Shown here piece after piece: positions 14,744-24,682 of a stretch of 64,000 nucleotides of DNA; position 1 is the first letter of the stretch, and every line of letters starts with the position of its first letter. Made by a program: the position numbers and the translations under genes. The stretch comes from Nocardioides sp. GY 10113 (GTDB lineage Bacteria; Actinomycetota; Actinomycetes; Propionibacteriales; Nocardioidaceae): assembly GCF_004919105.1 (NCBI RefSeq), contig NZ_STGK01000015.1, positions 1-64,000 on the forward strand. The letters run 5' to 3'. Below the pieces are notes generated by a model. The model was given only the letters and a program-made list of their open reading frames with translations. It ran no database searches and was not told where the DNA came from.

Positions 14744-17223
14744 CGCTGCACAGCCCCGGTGAGCTCGGCCGCTCGCGCGACCGCGGCGTCCCGCGCCGCC
14801 GACGCCTCGCCCTCGTTGAGGGTCCGGTCGGTGGCGCGGAAGCGCAGGGCGTAGGCGAGCGACTTGTGGCCCGCCTCGACCTGGTCGCCGGTGTAGACGT
14901 CGAACAGCCGGATCGACTCCAGCAGTTCGCCGGCACCCTCGCGCAGCGCCGCCTCGACCGAGGCGGCCGGGACGTCCGCGCCGACCAGCAGCGCGACGTC
15001 CTCCTTGGCCACCGGGTACGACGAGAAGGCCGGCGCCGGGCGCAGGTGCACCGCCGCGGCGATCAGCGCGTCCAGGTCGACCTCCGCGGCGACGGACCGC
15101 TCGGGCAGGCCGAGGCCCGCGCAGACCCGCGGGTGCAGCTCGCCGGCGTGGCCGACGACGTCCCCGTCGAGCAGCAGCGCTGCGCAGCGGCCGGGGTGCC
15201 ACGGCGCCACCGACGCCGCCCGGACCTCGAGCGTGAGGCCGAAGGCGTCCGCGACGGAGCGCACGGCGTGGACCGCGTCCGACCACGCCACGGCGCGCCC
15301 CTCACCCCACCAGCCGTCCGCCTCGTACTCGCCGCAGGCGACGAGCCCGAGGTGCAGCGGCTGCGCCGGCAGGGCGCCGGTGAGCGCGGCGAGCTCCTCG
15401 TCCGTCGGACGGCGGTCGACGGGCAGGATCGGCGCCGGGCCGTCCCCGCCGGGCAGCGTCACCGTGGCGGTCTCGAAGAGCGCCACCGAGGTGGTGCCGT
15501 GGCCGACGTTGCGCGCCGCGGCCTTGAGCAGGCCGGGCAGCAGCGTCGTGGTCATCGACGGCGCCTCGCTGTTGAGCGGGTTCGAGAGCCCGAGCAGGTT
15601 GCGGCGGGCATCGTCGGCGTCCAGGCCGAGCGCGTCGAGGTCGGCCTGCCCGACGAACGGGAAGGAGATCACCTCGACGTAGCCCTCCCCCGCCATCGTC
15701 CTGCCGGCGCGCCGGCGCAGCTGCTGGGTCCGGGTCAGGCCTCGGCCACCGGGTGCCTTGGGGAGGATCGACGGGATCGTGTCGTAGCCGACCAGCCGGA
15801 TCACCTCCTCGGTGGTGTCCTGCGGGTCGGTCAGGTCGGGGCGCCACGGCGGCGGGACGACGGAGAGCGTGCCGGTGCCGGTGACCTCGCAGCCGACGGC
15901 GCGCAACGCCTCGACGGCCCGCTCCTCGCTGATGTCGAGTCCGGAGACCCGGGCGGCCAGGTCACCGGCCACGGTGATGGCGGGCGCCGGCGGCGGGGTG
16001 CCGACGACGGTGACGCCGGGCTCGGCGACGCCGCCGCCGTGCTCCACCAGCAGCTCGACCACGCGGTCCGCGGCGGCCTCGCAGATCGTCGGGTCGACGC
16101 CGCGCTCGTTGCGCTTGCCGGCCTCGGAGGTGATCTTGTGCCGCTTGCCGGTGCGGAACATCGACACGGGGTCCCAGTGCGCGGACTCCACCAGGATCCG
16201 GGTGGTGGTCTCCGACATCTCCGTGGTCTCGCCACCCATCACGCCGCCCAGGCCGATGATGCCCGAGTCGTCGGCGATGACGAGGTCCTCGGTCGACAGC
16301 GTGCGACGCGCGCCGTCGAGGGTGGTCATCGACTCCCCCGCCCGCCCGCGGCGCACGACCAGCGCGCCCTGCACCTTGTCGGCGTCGTAGCCGTGGATCG
16401 GCCGACCGGTCTCGAGCATCACGTAGTTCGTGATGTCGACGGCCAGCGACACCGACCGCATCCCGGCGGCGGTGATCCGCTGGACGATGTGGTCCGGCGT
16501 GGCCACGGACGGGTCGAAGCCGGAGACCGTGCGCGCCACGAAGACCGGGCAGCCGGCGGCGTCCTCGACGACGACCGGGTGCCCCTGGTCGTCGGCGGCC
16601 GGGGTCTCGCGGAGCGCGGGGTCGCGGAAGTTCGTCGCTCCGTCGACGGAGACGGCCACCTCGCGGGCGATACCGCGCAGCGACAGCGCGTAGGCGCGGT
16701 CGGGGTTGATCTCGAACTCGATGATCTCCTCGTCGAGGCCGAGCACGGCGCGCACGTCGTCGCCCGGCTGACCGGCGTCGGCCGGGAGCACGATGATGCC
16801 GTCGTGGTCCTCGCCCAGGCCCAGCTCGCGGGCGGAGCAGATCATCCCGGCCGAGACGTGGCCGTAGGTCTTGCGCGCGGAGATCGCGAAGCCGCCGGGC
16901 AGCACGCCGCCGGGCAGCACGCAGACCACCAGGTCGCCGGGCTCGAAGTTGTGGGCGCCGCAGACGATGCCCTGGGGCTCACCGGTGCCGTTGGCGTCGC
17001 CGACGTCCACGGTGCACCAGTTGATCGTCTTGCCGTTCTTCTGCGGCTCGGGCTCCTTGGTCAGCACCCGGCCGATCACCAGCGGACCGGTGATCTGCGC
17101 GCCGGGGCTGTCGATGCCCTCGAGCTTGAGGCCGGTCAGCGTCAGCCGGTGGGTCAGCTCGTCGGTGGTCACGTCGGCGGGGACGTCGACGTACTCCTTG
17201 ATCCAGGAAAGCGGGGTCTTCAT
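14740..17223 (-). CDS. pheT: Phenylalanyl-tRNA synthetase beta subunit
   Basis: The 827-residue beta chain of the alpha2-beta2 enzyme that charges tRNA-Phe. It starts MKTPLSWIKEYVD, has the EMAP-II-like tRNA-binding domain at about 40-150, the B3/B4 editing region in the middle with a B5 domain after it, and an FDX-ACB anticodon-binding domain at the C-terminus (FSSYPVAKEDVALLV region). Length is normal. The ATG at 17223 lies nine bases after the pheS stop; a TTG one codon earlier is possible. The following regulator gene overlaps its stop. Confidence 0.96.
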   Translation of the reverse strand: MKTPLSWIKEYVDVPADVTTDELTHRLTLTGLKLEGIDSPGAQITGPLVIGRVLTKEPEPQKNGKTINWCTVDVGDANGTGEPQGIVCGAHNFEPGDLVVCVLPGGVLPGGFAISARKTYGHVSAGMICSARELGLGEDHDGIIVLPADAGQPGDDVRAVLGLDEEIIEFEINPDRAYALSLRGIAREVAVSVDGATNFRDPALRETPAADDQGHPVVVEDAAGCPVFVARTVSGFDPSVATPDHIVQRITAAGMRSVSLAVDITNYVMLETGRPIHGYDADKVQGALVVRRGRAGESMTTLDGARRTLSTEDLVIADDSGIIGLGGVMGGETTEMSETTTRILVESAHWDPVSMFRTGKRHKITSEAGKRNERGVDPTICEAAADRVVELLVEHGGGVAEPGVTVVGTPPPAPAITVAGDLAARVSGLDISEERAVEALRAVGCEVTGTGTLSVVPPPWRPDLTDPQDTTEEVIRLVGYDTIPSILPKAPGGRGLTRTQQLRRRAGRTMAGEGYVEVISFPFVGQADLDALGLDADDARRNLLGLSNPLNSEAPSMTTTLLPGLLKAAARNVGHGTTSVALFETATVTLPGGDGPAPILPVDRRPTDEELAALTGALPAQPLHLGLVACGEYEADGWWGEGRAVAWSDAVHAVRSVADAFGLTLEVRAASVAPWHPGRCAALLLDGDVVGHAGELHPRVCAGLGLPERSVAAEVDLDALIAAAVHLRPAPAFSSYPVAKEDVALLVGADVPAASVEAALREGAGELLESIRLFDVYTGDQVEAGHKSLAYALRFRATDRTLNEGEASAARDAAVARAAELTGAVQR

Positions 17224-17232
17224 CAACGTCTC

Positions 17233-18330
17233 TCAGATCTCGGTGCCGAACGCGGAGGAGAAGCGGGCGTCGCCCTCGAAGAGCGGCCGGAGGTCGCCCA
17301 GCGCGTGCCGGAACATGAAGCTCCGGTCGATGCCCATGCCGAACGCGAAGCCGGAGTACACCTCCGGGTCGACGCCGCAGGCGACCAGCACGCGCGGGTT
17401 GACCACCCCGCAGCCGCCCCACTCGATCCAGCCCTCGCCCTTGCAGGTGCGGCAGGAGTCGCTGTCCTCGCCGCGGCAGACGAAGCAGCGCACGTCGACC
17501 TCGGCCGACGGCTCGGTGAAGGGGAAGTACGACGGGCGGAAGCGCGTGTCGATGCCGGGGCCGAACAGCTGGGCCGCCAGGTGGTCCAGCGAGCCCTTGA
17601 GGTGCGCCATCGTGATGCCCTCGTCGACGACCAGGCCCTCGACCTGGTGGAACATCGGGCTGTGCGTGGCGTCGTACTCGTCGGTGCGGAAGACCCGCCC
17701 GGGGCAGGCGACGTAGATCGGCGGCGTGCGGGTCAGCATCGTCCGCGCCTGGACCGGGGAGGTCTGGGTGCGCAGCACGACGTGGTTCTCCGCCGGCTCG
17801 GTCCAGAACGTGTCCTGCATGGTCCGCGCCGGGTGGTCGGGGCCGAGGTTGAGGGCGTCGAAGTTGAGCCACTCGGCCTCCACGACCGGGCCCTCGGCGA
17901 TCTCCCAGCCCATCGCCACGAAGATGTCGGCGATCAGCTCGGACTGGAGCGTGATCGGGTGCCGCGAGCCGCGGCGGCCGCGGTCGGTGGGCAGCGTGAC
18001 GTCGACGGTCTCGGTGACCAGCATCCGCTCCTCGTGCTCGACCTCGAGCACGGCCTGGCGGGCGGCGAGCGCCTTGTTGACGGCGCCGCGGGCCTGGCCG
18101 ATCCGCTGGCCGGCCTCCTTGCGCGCCTGCGGGGGCAGGGCGCCGATCTCGCGGTTGGCCAGGGCCAGGCCCGAGCGGTCGCCGGCGTGGTCGAGGCGCG
18201 CCTGCTTGAGCTCGTCGAGGTCGGCGGCGGCGGAGATCGCGGCGAGCGCCTCGTCGCGCATCCGCTCGACCTCCTCGGCCTTGAGCGGGGTGACCTCGAC
18301 CGGGTCGTAGTCGGTGTTGGGGCCGGACAT
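17233..18330 (-). CDS. pheS: Phenylalanyl-tRNA synthetase alpha subunit
   Basis: A 365-residue class II synthetase catalytic subunit. An N-terminal coiled-coil of about 90 residues binds tRNA; motif 2 is around VFRTDEYDATHSPMFHQVEG and motif 3 around GFAFGMGIDRSFM. An insertion with CFVCRGE, CRTCKGEG and GGCG supplies cysteines that may bind zinc; I recall this insertion from other actinobacterial PheS. It is the first gene of the pheST unit. No T-box element is recognisable upstream. Confidence 0.96.
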   Translation of the reverse strand: MSGPNTDYDPVEVTPLKAEEVERMRDEALAAISAAADLDELKQARLDHAGDRSGLALANREIGALPPQARKEAGQRIGQARGAVNKALAARQAVLEVEHEERMLVTETVDVTLPTDRGRRGSRHPITLQSELIADIFVAMGWEIAEGPVVEAEWLNFDALNLGPDHPARTMQDTFWTEPAENHVVLRTQTSPVQARTMLTRTPPIYVACPGRVFRTDEYDATHSPMFHQVEGLVVDEGITMAHLKGSLDHLAAQLFGPGIDTRFRPSYFPFTEPSAEVDVRCFVCRGEDSDSCRTCKGEGWIEWGGCGVVNPRVLVACGVDPEVYSGFAFGMGIDRSFMFRHALGDLRPLFEGDARFSSAFGTEI

Positions 18331-18666
18331 GGCTCCCTTTCCAGCGGCAGGTTCGGACGCCGCAGATTCTAGAAGTGGTCGCTGGGGTGGCTCTCCCCGG
18401 ACCCGGTGACGTGCCAGGAGCCGTGCGCGGCGGGCGGGTGCCGTTCAGGCCGCGCGGTGAACCCCCGGACCGTCCGCCGGTCCGGGGCGAAGAAATCGCT
18501 GGTGGGCTTCCACGGCGCCGATGCTACCGCGTCGCGGCCGAGCCGGCTGAAGCCGGCTATTGCCAGCCCCGGGACCCGCTGACAGAGTGCCAGATGTTGC
18601 GCAAGTCACATTTCGGGCCGGCTGGGCGGTTCCCCCACGACCTCCCGGCGGGAAGGGACGGGCGTC
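18331..18666. other. Divergent intergenic region between pheS and narG
   Basis: This 336-base gap carries no credible gene. It should contain the promoters of both pheST (minus) and the nar operon (plus). Visible elements are a perfect 7-base hairpin, AGCCGGC/GCCGGCT with a TGAA loop, at 18541-18558, and a CRP/GlxR-like sequence at 18595-18610, annotated separately. A weak -35/-10 pair, TTGCCA at 18560 and CAGAGT at 18583 with 17 bases between, may be the nar promoter. No canonical FNR box (TTGAT-N4-ATCAA) was found by eye. Confidence 0.5.
18595..18610 (+). promoter_or_regulatory. CRP/FNR-family-like site before narG
   Basis: TGTTGCGCAAGTCACA resembles the TGTGA-N6-TCACA pattern bound by CRP-type regulators of actinobacteria: the right half is perfect and the left half has TGT correct. 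It is centred about 64 bases before the narG start. Control of a nitrate reductase operon by a CRP/FNR-family protein would make sense, but this is a single imperfect match. Confidence 0.35.
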
Positions 18667-21600
18667 GTGGCACAGCTCTCGGGAGCAGGAACGGACGGAC
18701 CGGCGTCGAACCTCCTGCTTCGCGCAGGTCGCTTCTTCACCCGCTGGGACGAGTCCGACGATGGCCGCGCGGTCTTCCGGGAGGGCGGCCGCGCCGGCGA
18801 CGTCTTCTACCGGGACCGGTGGAGCCACGACAAGGTGGTGCGCTCCACCCACGGGGTGAACTGCACCGGCTCCTGCTCGTGGAAGGTCTACGTCAAGGAC
18901 GGCGTGATCACCTGGGAGACCCAGCAGACCGACTACCCCTCGGTCGGGCCGGACCGCCCGGAGTACGAGCCCCGCGGCTGCCCGCGCGGCGCGGCGTTCT
19001 CCTGGTACACCTACTCCCCCACCCGGGTCCGCTACCCCTACGCCCGCGGCGTGCTGCTGGAGATGTACCGGGAGGCCAAGGAGCGCCTCGGCGACCCCGT
19101 GCTGGCATGGGCCGACATCCAGGCCGACCCGGAGCGCCGCCGCCGCTACCAGCAGGCCCGCGGCAAGGGCGGGCTGGCGCGGCTCAGCTGGGCCGAGGCG
19201 GTGGAGATGGTCGCCGCGGCGCAGGTGCACACGATCAAGGCCCACGGACCGGACCGGATCGCCACCTTCAGCCCGATCCCGGCGATGTCGATGGTCTCCC
19301 ACGCGGTCGGCGCGCGCTACACCCACCTGCTCGGCGGCGCGATGACCTCCTTCTACGACTGGTACGCCGACCTGCCGGTGGCCAGCCCGCAGGTCTTCGG
19401 CGACCAGACGGACGTGCCGGAGTCCGGGGACTGGTGGGACGCGACCTACCTGATGATGTGGGGCTCGAACGTCCCGGTGACCCGCACGCCCGACGCGCAC
19501 TGGATGGCCGAGGTCCGCTACCGCGGCACCAAGGTGGTCACGGTCAGCCCGGACTACGCCGACAACACGAAGTTCGCCGACGAGTGGGTGCCGGCGCAGG
19601 CGGGGACCGACGCCGCGCTGGCGATGGCGATGACGCACGTGATCCTGACCGAGTGCTACGTGGAGCGTCGGGTGCCGTTCTTCGTGGAGTACGTACGCCA
19701 GTACACCGACCTGCCGTTCCTGGTCACCCTCACCGAGAACGCCGAGCACGGCGGGCTGGTGCCCGGCAAGTTCCTCACCGCCCGCGACCTCGGCGACGAG
19801 GCGCCCGAGGCGGCCTGGAAGACGGTCCTCGTCGACGCCGCCACCGGCGAGCCGGTGGTGCCGAACGGCTCGATGGGGTTCCGGTACGCCGACTCCGGCG
19901 AGGGTCGCTGGAACCTCGACCTCGACGGCACCGTGCCGGCCCTGTCGCTGCGCGACGCCAAGGTCGACCCCGAGTCGGCCGAGGTGCTGCTGCCCTCCTA
20001 CGCCGGGGCGACCGGCGAGGGCGAGGTGCTGCGCCGCGGCGTCCCGGTCACCCGGATCGCCGGCCAGCTGGTGACCACGGTCTTCGACCTGATGCTGGCC
20101 CAGCACGGCGTCGCCCGGCCCGACCTCCCCGGCGCGTGGCCCACGGGGTACGACGACGCCACCGCGCCGTACACGCCGGCGTGGCAGGCGGAGGTCACCT
20201 CGGTGCCGGCCGAGCAATGCATCCGGATCGCCCGCGAGCTCGCCCAGAACGCGCAGGACTCCGGCGGGCGCTCGATGATCATCCTCGGCGCCGGCGTCTG
20301 TCAGTGGTTCCACGCGGACGCGACGTACCGATCGATCCTGTCCCTGCTGCTGCTGACCGGAAGCATGGGGCGCAACGGCGGCGGCTGGGCGCACTACGTC
20401 GGGCAGGAGAAGTGCCGTCCGATCACCGGCTGGATCTCGCTGGCCAACAACCTGGACTGGAGCCGCCCGCCGCGCACGATGATCGGCACGGCGTACTGGT
20501 ACATGCACACCGACCAGTGGCGCACCGACGGCTACCGGGCCGACGCCCTGGCCTCCCCGCTGGCCGAGGGCCACCTCGCCGGGATGCACACCGCCGACAC
20601 GATCGCGCAGTCCAACCGGCTGGGCTGGATGCCGTTCTACCCGCAGTTCGACCGCAACCCGCTCGACCTGGCCGACGAGGCGAGCGCCGCGGTCGAGGCC
20701 GGCGAGGTGGCCGACGTCAACGAGTACGTCGTGGCCCGGCTCAAGGACGGCTCGCTGAAGTTCGCCATCGAGGACGTCGACGCCCCCGAGAACTGGCCGC
20801 GCACCCTCACGCTGTGGCGCTCCAACCTCTTCGGCTCCTCCGCCAAGGGCAACGAGTACTTCCTCAAGCACCTGCTCGGCACGCACTCCAACGTGATGGC
20901 CACCGAGGGCGGGCCCGACGTGCGGCCCCGCGACGTGACGTGGCGGGAGGAGGCGCCGGAGGGGAAGCTGGACCTGCTGGTCTCCGCCGACTTCCGGATG
21001 ACCTCGACCACGCTGCTCTCCGACATCGTGCTGCCCGCGGCGACCTGGTACGAGAAGCACGACCTCTCCTCGACCGACATGCACCCGTTCGTGCACGCGT
21101 TCACGCCCGCCATCGACCCGCCGTGGGAGGCGCGCACCGACTTCGAGATGTTCCACCTCTTCGCCCGGCGGATCGCCGAGCTGGCGCGCGACCACCTGGG
21201 TGTCCGCAAGGACGTGGTGGCGGTGCCGATGCAGCACGACACCGCCGGGGAGACCGCCCAGCCCGGCGGCGTGGTGCTGGACTGGAAGCGCGGCGACGTC
21301 GAGCCGATCCCCGGGAGGACCATGCCGGTGCTGCAGGTGGTCGAGCGGGACTACACCGCGATCGCCGACAAGCTGGCGACCATCGGTCCGCTGGCCGACC
21401 GGCTCGGCTTCGGGGTCAAGAACGTCACCTTCGACCTGACCGAGGCGCTGCGCACGCTGGCGGCGTCCGGCGGGGTGATGGACTCCGGGGCGGGTGTCGG
21501 TCGCCCCGCGATCGACACCGACGCGAAGCTGGCCGAGGCGATCCTGACCCTGTCGGGCACCACCAACGGCGAGCTCGCCACCCAGGGTTTCCGGACCCTG

Positions 21601-22380
21601 GAGCGGCGGGTCGGCAAGCCCCTCGCCGACCTGGCCGAGGGCTCGGAGGAGAAGCGGATCACCTTCGCCCAGACCCAGGCCGCGCCGGTCCCCGTGATCA
21701 CCTCGCCGGAGTGGTCGGGCTCGGAGACCGGCGGACGCCGCTACGCGCCGTTCACCGTCAACATCGAGCGCCAGAAGCCGTTCCACACCCTGACCGGTCG
21801 GATGCACTTCTTCCTCGACCACGACTGGATGCGCGACCTCGGCGAGGCGCTGCCGATCTACCGACCACCCCTCGACATGAACCGCCTCTTCGGGGAGCCA
21901 CGGCTCGGCGCCGACGGGTCGAGCGAGATCACGGTGCGCTACCTGACGCCGCACTCGAAGTGGTCGATCCACAGCGAGTACCAGGACAACCTGTTCATGC
22001 TCTCGCTCTCCCGCGGCGGCACCTCCGCCTGGCTCAGCCCCGCCGATGCGGCGGCGATCTCGGTCGAGGACAACGACTGGATCGAGTGCACCAGCGCCAA
22101 CGGCGTCTTCGTCGCCCGGGCCATCGTCAGCCACCGGATCCCGGCCGGCGTCACCTTCGTCCACCATGCGCAGGAGCGGACCATCGACGTGCCGAAGTCG
22201 GAGGCCACCGGCCGGCGCGGTGGCATCCACAACAGCGTGACGCGGGTGCTGGTCAAGCCCACCCACCTGATCGGCGGGTACGCGCAGCTCTCCTACGCGT
22301 TCAACTACCTCGGTCCCACCGGCAACCAGCGCGACGTCGTCGCCACCATCCGGCGCCGCTCGCAGGAGGTGACGTACTGA
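18667..22380 (+). CDS. narG: Respiratory nitrate reductase alpha subunit
   Basis: The 1237-residue catalytic subunit reduces nitrate to nitrite at a molybdopterin guanine dinucleotide site facing the cytoplasm. The N-terminal [4Fe-4S] ligands are H62, C66, C70 (HGVNCTGSC) and C105 (RGCPRG); the Mo-ligating aspartate is in SFYDWYADLP. There is no Tat signal, as expected for the membrane-bound Nar type. GTG at 18667 follows a GGAAGGGA site. The stop overlaps narH (TGATG). Molybdenum cofactor genes are not in this window. Confidence 0.97.
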   Translation: MAQLSGAGTDGPASNLLLRAGRFFTRWDESDDGRAVFREGGRAGDVFYRDRWSHDKVVRSTHGVNCTGSCSWKVYVKDGVITWETQQTDYPSVGPDRPEYEPRGCPRGAAFSWYTYSPTRVRYPYARGVLLEMYREAKERLGDPVLAWADIQADPERRRRYQQARGKGGLARLSWAEAVEMVAAAQVHTIKAHGPDRIATFSPIPAMSMVSHAVGARYTHLLGGAMTSFYDWYADLPVASPQVFGDQTDVPESGDWWDATYLMMWGSNVPVTRTPDAHWMAEVRYRGTKVVTVSPDYADNTKFADEWVPAQAGTDAALAMAMTHVILTECYVERRVPFFVEYVRQYTDLPFLVTLTENAEHGGLVPGKFLTARDLGDEAPEAAWKTVLVDAATGEPVVPNGSMGFRYADSGEGRWNLDLDGTVPALSLRDAKVDPESAEVLLPSYAGATGEGEVLRRGVPVTRIAGQLVTTVFDLMLAQHGVARPDLPGAWPTGYDDATAPYTPAWQAEVTSVPAEQCIRIARELAQNAQDSGGRSMIILGAGVCQWFHADATYRSILSLLLLTGSMGRNGGGWAHYVGQEKCRPITGWISLANNLDWSRPPRTMIGTAYWYMHTDQWRTDGYRADALASPLAEGHLAGMHTADTIAQSNRLGWMPFYPQFDRNPLDLADEASAAVEAGEVADVNEYVVARLKDGSLKFAIEDVDAPENWPRTLTLWRSNLFGSSAKGNEYFLKHLLGTHSNVMATEGGPDVRPRDVTWREEAPEGKLDLLVSADFRMTSTTLLSDIVLPAATWYEKHDLSSTDMHPFVHAFTPAIDPPWEARTDFEMFHLFARRIAELARDHLGVRKDVVAVPMQHDTAGETAQPGGVVLDWKRGDVEPIPGRTMPVLQVVERDYTAIADKLATIGPLADRLGFGVKNVTFDLTEALRTLAASGGVMDSGAGVGRPAIDTDAKLAEAILTLSGTTNGELATQGFRTLERRVGKPLADLAEGSEEKRITFAQTQAAPVPVITSPEWSGSETGGRRYAPFTVNIERQKPFHTLTGRMHFFLDHDWMRDLGEALPIYRPPLDMNRLFGEPRLGADGSSEITVRYLTPHSKWSIHSEYQDNLFMLSLSRGGTSAWLSPADAAAISVEDNDWIECTSANGVFVARAIVSHRIPAGVTFVHHAQERTIDVPKSEATGRRGGIHNSVTRVLVKPTHLIGGYAQLSYAFNYLGPTGNQRDVVATIRRRSQEVTY

Positions 22381-24035
22381 TGAGAGTCATGGCCCAGATG
22401 GGCATGGTGATGAACCTCGACAAGTGCATCGGGTGCCACACCTGCTCGGTGACCTGCAAGCAGGCGTGGACCAACCGTGCGGGCACCGAGTACGTCTGGT
22501 TCAACAACGTCGAGACCCGGCCCGGGCTGGGCTACCCGCGCCGGCACGAGGACCAGGAGAGGTGGCGCGGCGGCTGGGAGGTCGACAAGTCCGGCCGGCT
22601 GCGGCTCAAGGCCGGCGGCCGGCTGAGGAAGCTGCTGACCATCTTCTCCTCCCCGGTCCAGCCCGAGCTCGCCGACTACTACGAACCGTGGACCTACGAC
22701 TACGCGACGCTCATCGACGCACCGCTCGGCGACGACTTCCCGGTGGCCCGGCCCAAGTCCCTGATCACCGGCGAGGACACGAAGGTCACCTGGTCGGCCA
22801 ACTGGGACGACAACCTCGGCGGCGCCACCGAGCACGGGCCGAACGACCCGATCGTGCAGAAGCTCCGGGCGGAGTCGAACGAGAGGATCAAGTTCGAGTT
22901 CGAGAAGACGTTCATGTTCTACCTGCCGCGGATCTGCGAGCACTGCCTCAACCCCGCGTGCATGGCCTCCTGCCCCTCCGGTGCGATCTACAAGCGCTCG
23001 GAGGACGGGATCGTGCTCGTGGACCAGGACAGGTGCCGCGGGTGGCGCCAGTGCATCACCGGCTGCCCGTACAAGAAGATCTACTTCAACCACAAGTCGG
23101 GCAAGGCCGAGAAGTGCACCTTCTGCTACCCCCGCGTCGAGGTGGGTCTGCCGACGGTCTGCTCCGAGACCTGCGTGGGCCGCCTCCGCTACCTGGGTCT
23201 GTTCCTCTACGACGCCGACGCGGTCACCACGGCCGCGTCCGTGCCCGACGACCGGGACCTCTACGAGGCCCAGATGGACCTGCTGCTCGACCCCGAGGAC
23301 CCGGCGGTCCTCGCCGCGGCGCGGGAACAGGGGATCCCCGAGGACTGGCTGGACGCCGCCCGGCGTTCACCCGTCTACGCGCTGGCCAAGAAGTACCGGG
23401 TGGCCCTGCCGCTGCATCCGGAGTACCGCACGATGCCCATGGTCTGGTACGTCCCGCCGCTCTCGCCGGTCACCGACCTGTTGCGCGACCAGGGCCACGA
23501 CGCGGAGGGCGTCGACACGCTGTTCGGCGCGATCGAGGCGCTCCGGATCCCGGTGGAGTACCTGGCCGAGCTCTTCACCGCCGGCGACACCGCGGTCGTG
23601 GACGGGGTGCTGCGCAAGCTGGCCGCGATGCGCGCCTACCTGCGCGACATCACGCTGGGGCGCGACCCGGACCCGGAGATCCCGGCCCTGGTGGGGATGA
23701 GCGGCGAGGACCTGTACGAGATGTACCGGCTGATGGCCCTCGCGAAGTACGACGAGCGCTACGTGATCCCGAAGGCACACGTCGAGCAGGCCCACGACCT
23801 GGAGGAGATCGGCTGCTCCCTCGACTACGACGAGGGGCCCGGCATGTACAGCGGCCCGCTCGGCGAGGCGAGCGGACGTCCGGCACCGGTGGCGGTGGAG
23901 ACCTTCCACGCGCTCAAGCAGCGCCAGGCCAGCGACCAGCCGACGTCGGAGGAGAGCCTGCGGGGTCGGGTGAACCTGCTCAACTGGGACGGGCAGGGCA
24001 CTCCGGACGGCCTCTTCCCGGAGCACCGGTCATGA
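22380..24035 (+). CDS. narH: Respiratory nitrate reductase beta subunit
   Basis: The 551-residue iron-sulfur subunit carries electrons from NarI to NarG. The first cysteine group is C16, C19, C22, C26 (KCIGCHTCSVTCK); the others are CEHCLNPACMASCP, CRGWRQCITGCP and CTFCYP with later CSETC. The Trp in CRGWRQC replaces a cysteine, which is the usual cause of the [3Fe-4S] cluster in NarH. The ATG shares one base with the narG stop, and the stop overlaps the narJ start as ATGA. Confidence 0.97.
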   Translation: MRVMAQMGMVMNLDKCIGCHTCSVTCKQAWTNRAGTEYVWFNNVETRPGLGYPRRHEDQERWRGGWEVDKSGRLRLKAGGRLRKLLTIFSSPVQPELADYYEPWTYDYATLIDAPLGDDFPVARPKSLITGEDTKVTWSANWDDNLGGATEHGPNDPIVQKLRAESNERIKFEFEKTFMFYLPRICEHCLNPACMASCPSGAIYKRSEDGIVLVDQDRCRGWRQCITGCPYKKIYFNHKSGKAEKCTFCYPRVEVGLPTVCSETCVGRLRYLGLFLYDADAVTTAASVPDDRDLYEAQMDLLLDPEDPAVLAAAREQGIPEDWLDAARRSPVYALAKKYRVALPLHPEYRTMPMVWYVPPLSPVTDLLRDQGHDAEGVDTLFGAIEALRIPVEYLAELFTAGDTAVVDGVLRKLAAMRAYLRDITLGRDPDPEIPALVGMSGEDLYEMYRLMALAKYDERYVIPKAHVEQAHDLEEIGCSLDYDEGPGMYSGPLGEASGRPAPVAVETFHALKQRQASDQPTSEESLRGRVNLLNWDGQGTPDGLFPEHRS

Positions 24036-24682
24036 GGTCGCGGCGCCCGTCCCGGCGTTCGGATCCGAGGGTCATCCACCAGGCGGCGGCATGGTGCCTG
24101 GGCTACCCCGATGCCGCCCTGCTCGAGAGGGTGCCGATGCTGCGCGGTGCGCTCGCCGAACAGCCCGGTGACGACGCCGCCCTGGCGCTGATGCGGTTCG
24201 TCGAGCACCTCGCCGCCACGGCCCCCGTCGCGCTGGTCCGCGACTACGTCGACGTCTTCGACCTGTCCAGCAAGCACACGCTCTACCTCTCCTACTGGAC
24301 CGACGGCGACACGCGCCGGCGCGGGGAGACCCTGGCCGGGTTCAAGCAGCGCTACCGCGATGCCGGGCTGCTGGTGAACACCCACGGCGAGCTGCCCGAC
24401 TACCTGCCGATGGTGCTGGAGTACGCCGCCCTCGCCGATCCGGAGGCAGGTCGCGCCCTGCTCCAGGAGTACCGGGCCAGCCTCGAGCTGATCCGGCTCT
24501 CCCTGGTCGACCGCGGATCGCCGTACGGGGACGTGCTGACCGCGGTCTGCGCGACGCTGCCCGGCGCCTCCCCGCGGGACCGTGCCGCCGCGATGGCGCT
24601 GGCCCGCACCGGCCCCCCGACCGAGACGGTCGGTCTCGAGCCGCTCCCCTACCCGGTCCCGCGCGCGGAAGGGGCGATCTGA
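24032..24682 (+). CDS. narJ: Nitrate reductase assembly chaperone
   Basis: A 216-residue NarJ-family chaperone that helps insert the molybdenum cofactor into NarG and is not part of the final enzyme. The helical TorD/NarJ-like fold includes DYVDVFDLSSKHTLYLSYW near residues 70-88 and LPDYLPMVLEYAAL near 128-141, both typical. The ATG overlaps the narH stop (ATGA) and the stop shares a base with the narI start (TGATG), so the four nar structural genes are tightly coupled. Confidence 0.93.
   Translation: MRSRRPSRRSDPRVIHQAAAWCLGYPDAALLERVPMLRGALAEQPGDDAALALMRFVEHLAATAPVALVRDYVDVFDLSSKHTLYLSYWTDGDTRRRGETLAGFKQRYRDAGLLVNTHGELPDYLPMVLEYAALADPEAGRALLQEYRASLELIRLSLVDRGSPYGDVLTAVCATLPGASPRDRAAAMALARTGPPTETVGLEPLPYPVPRAEGAI

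Noticed and set aside
18331..18666. Possible T-box or attenuator for pheST
   Set aside because: No T-box sequence and no Phe-rich leader peptide with paired hairpins is seen on the minus strand.
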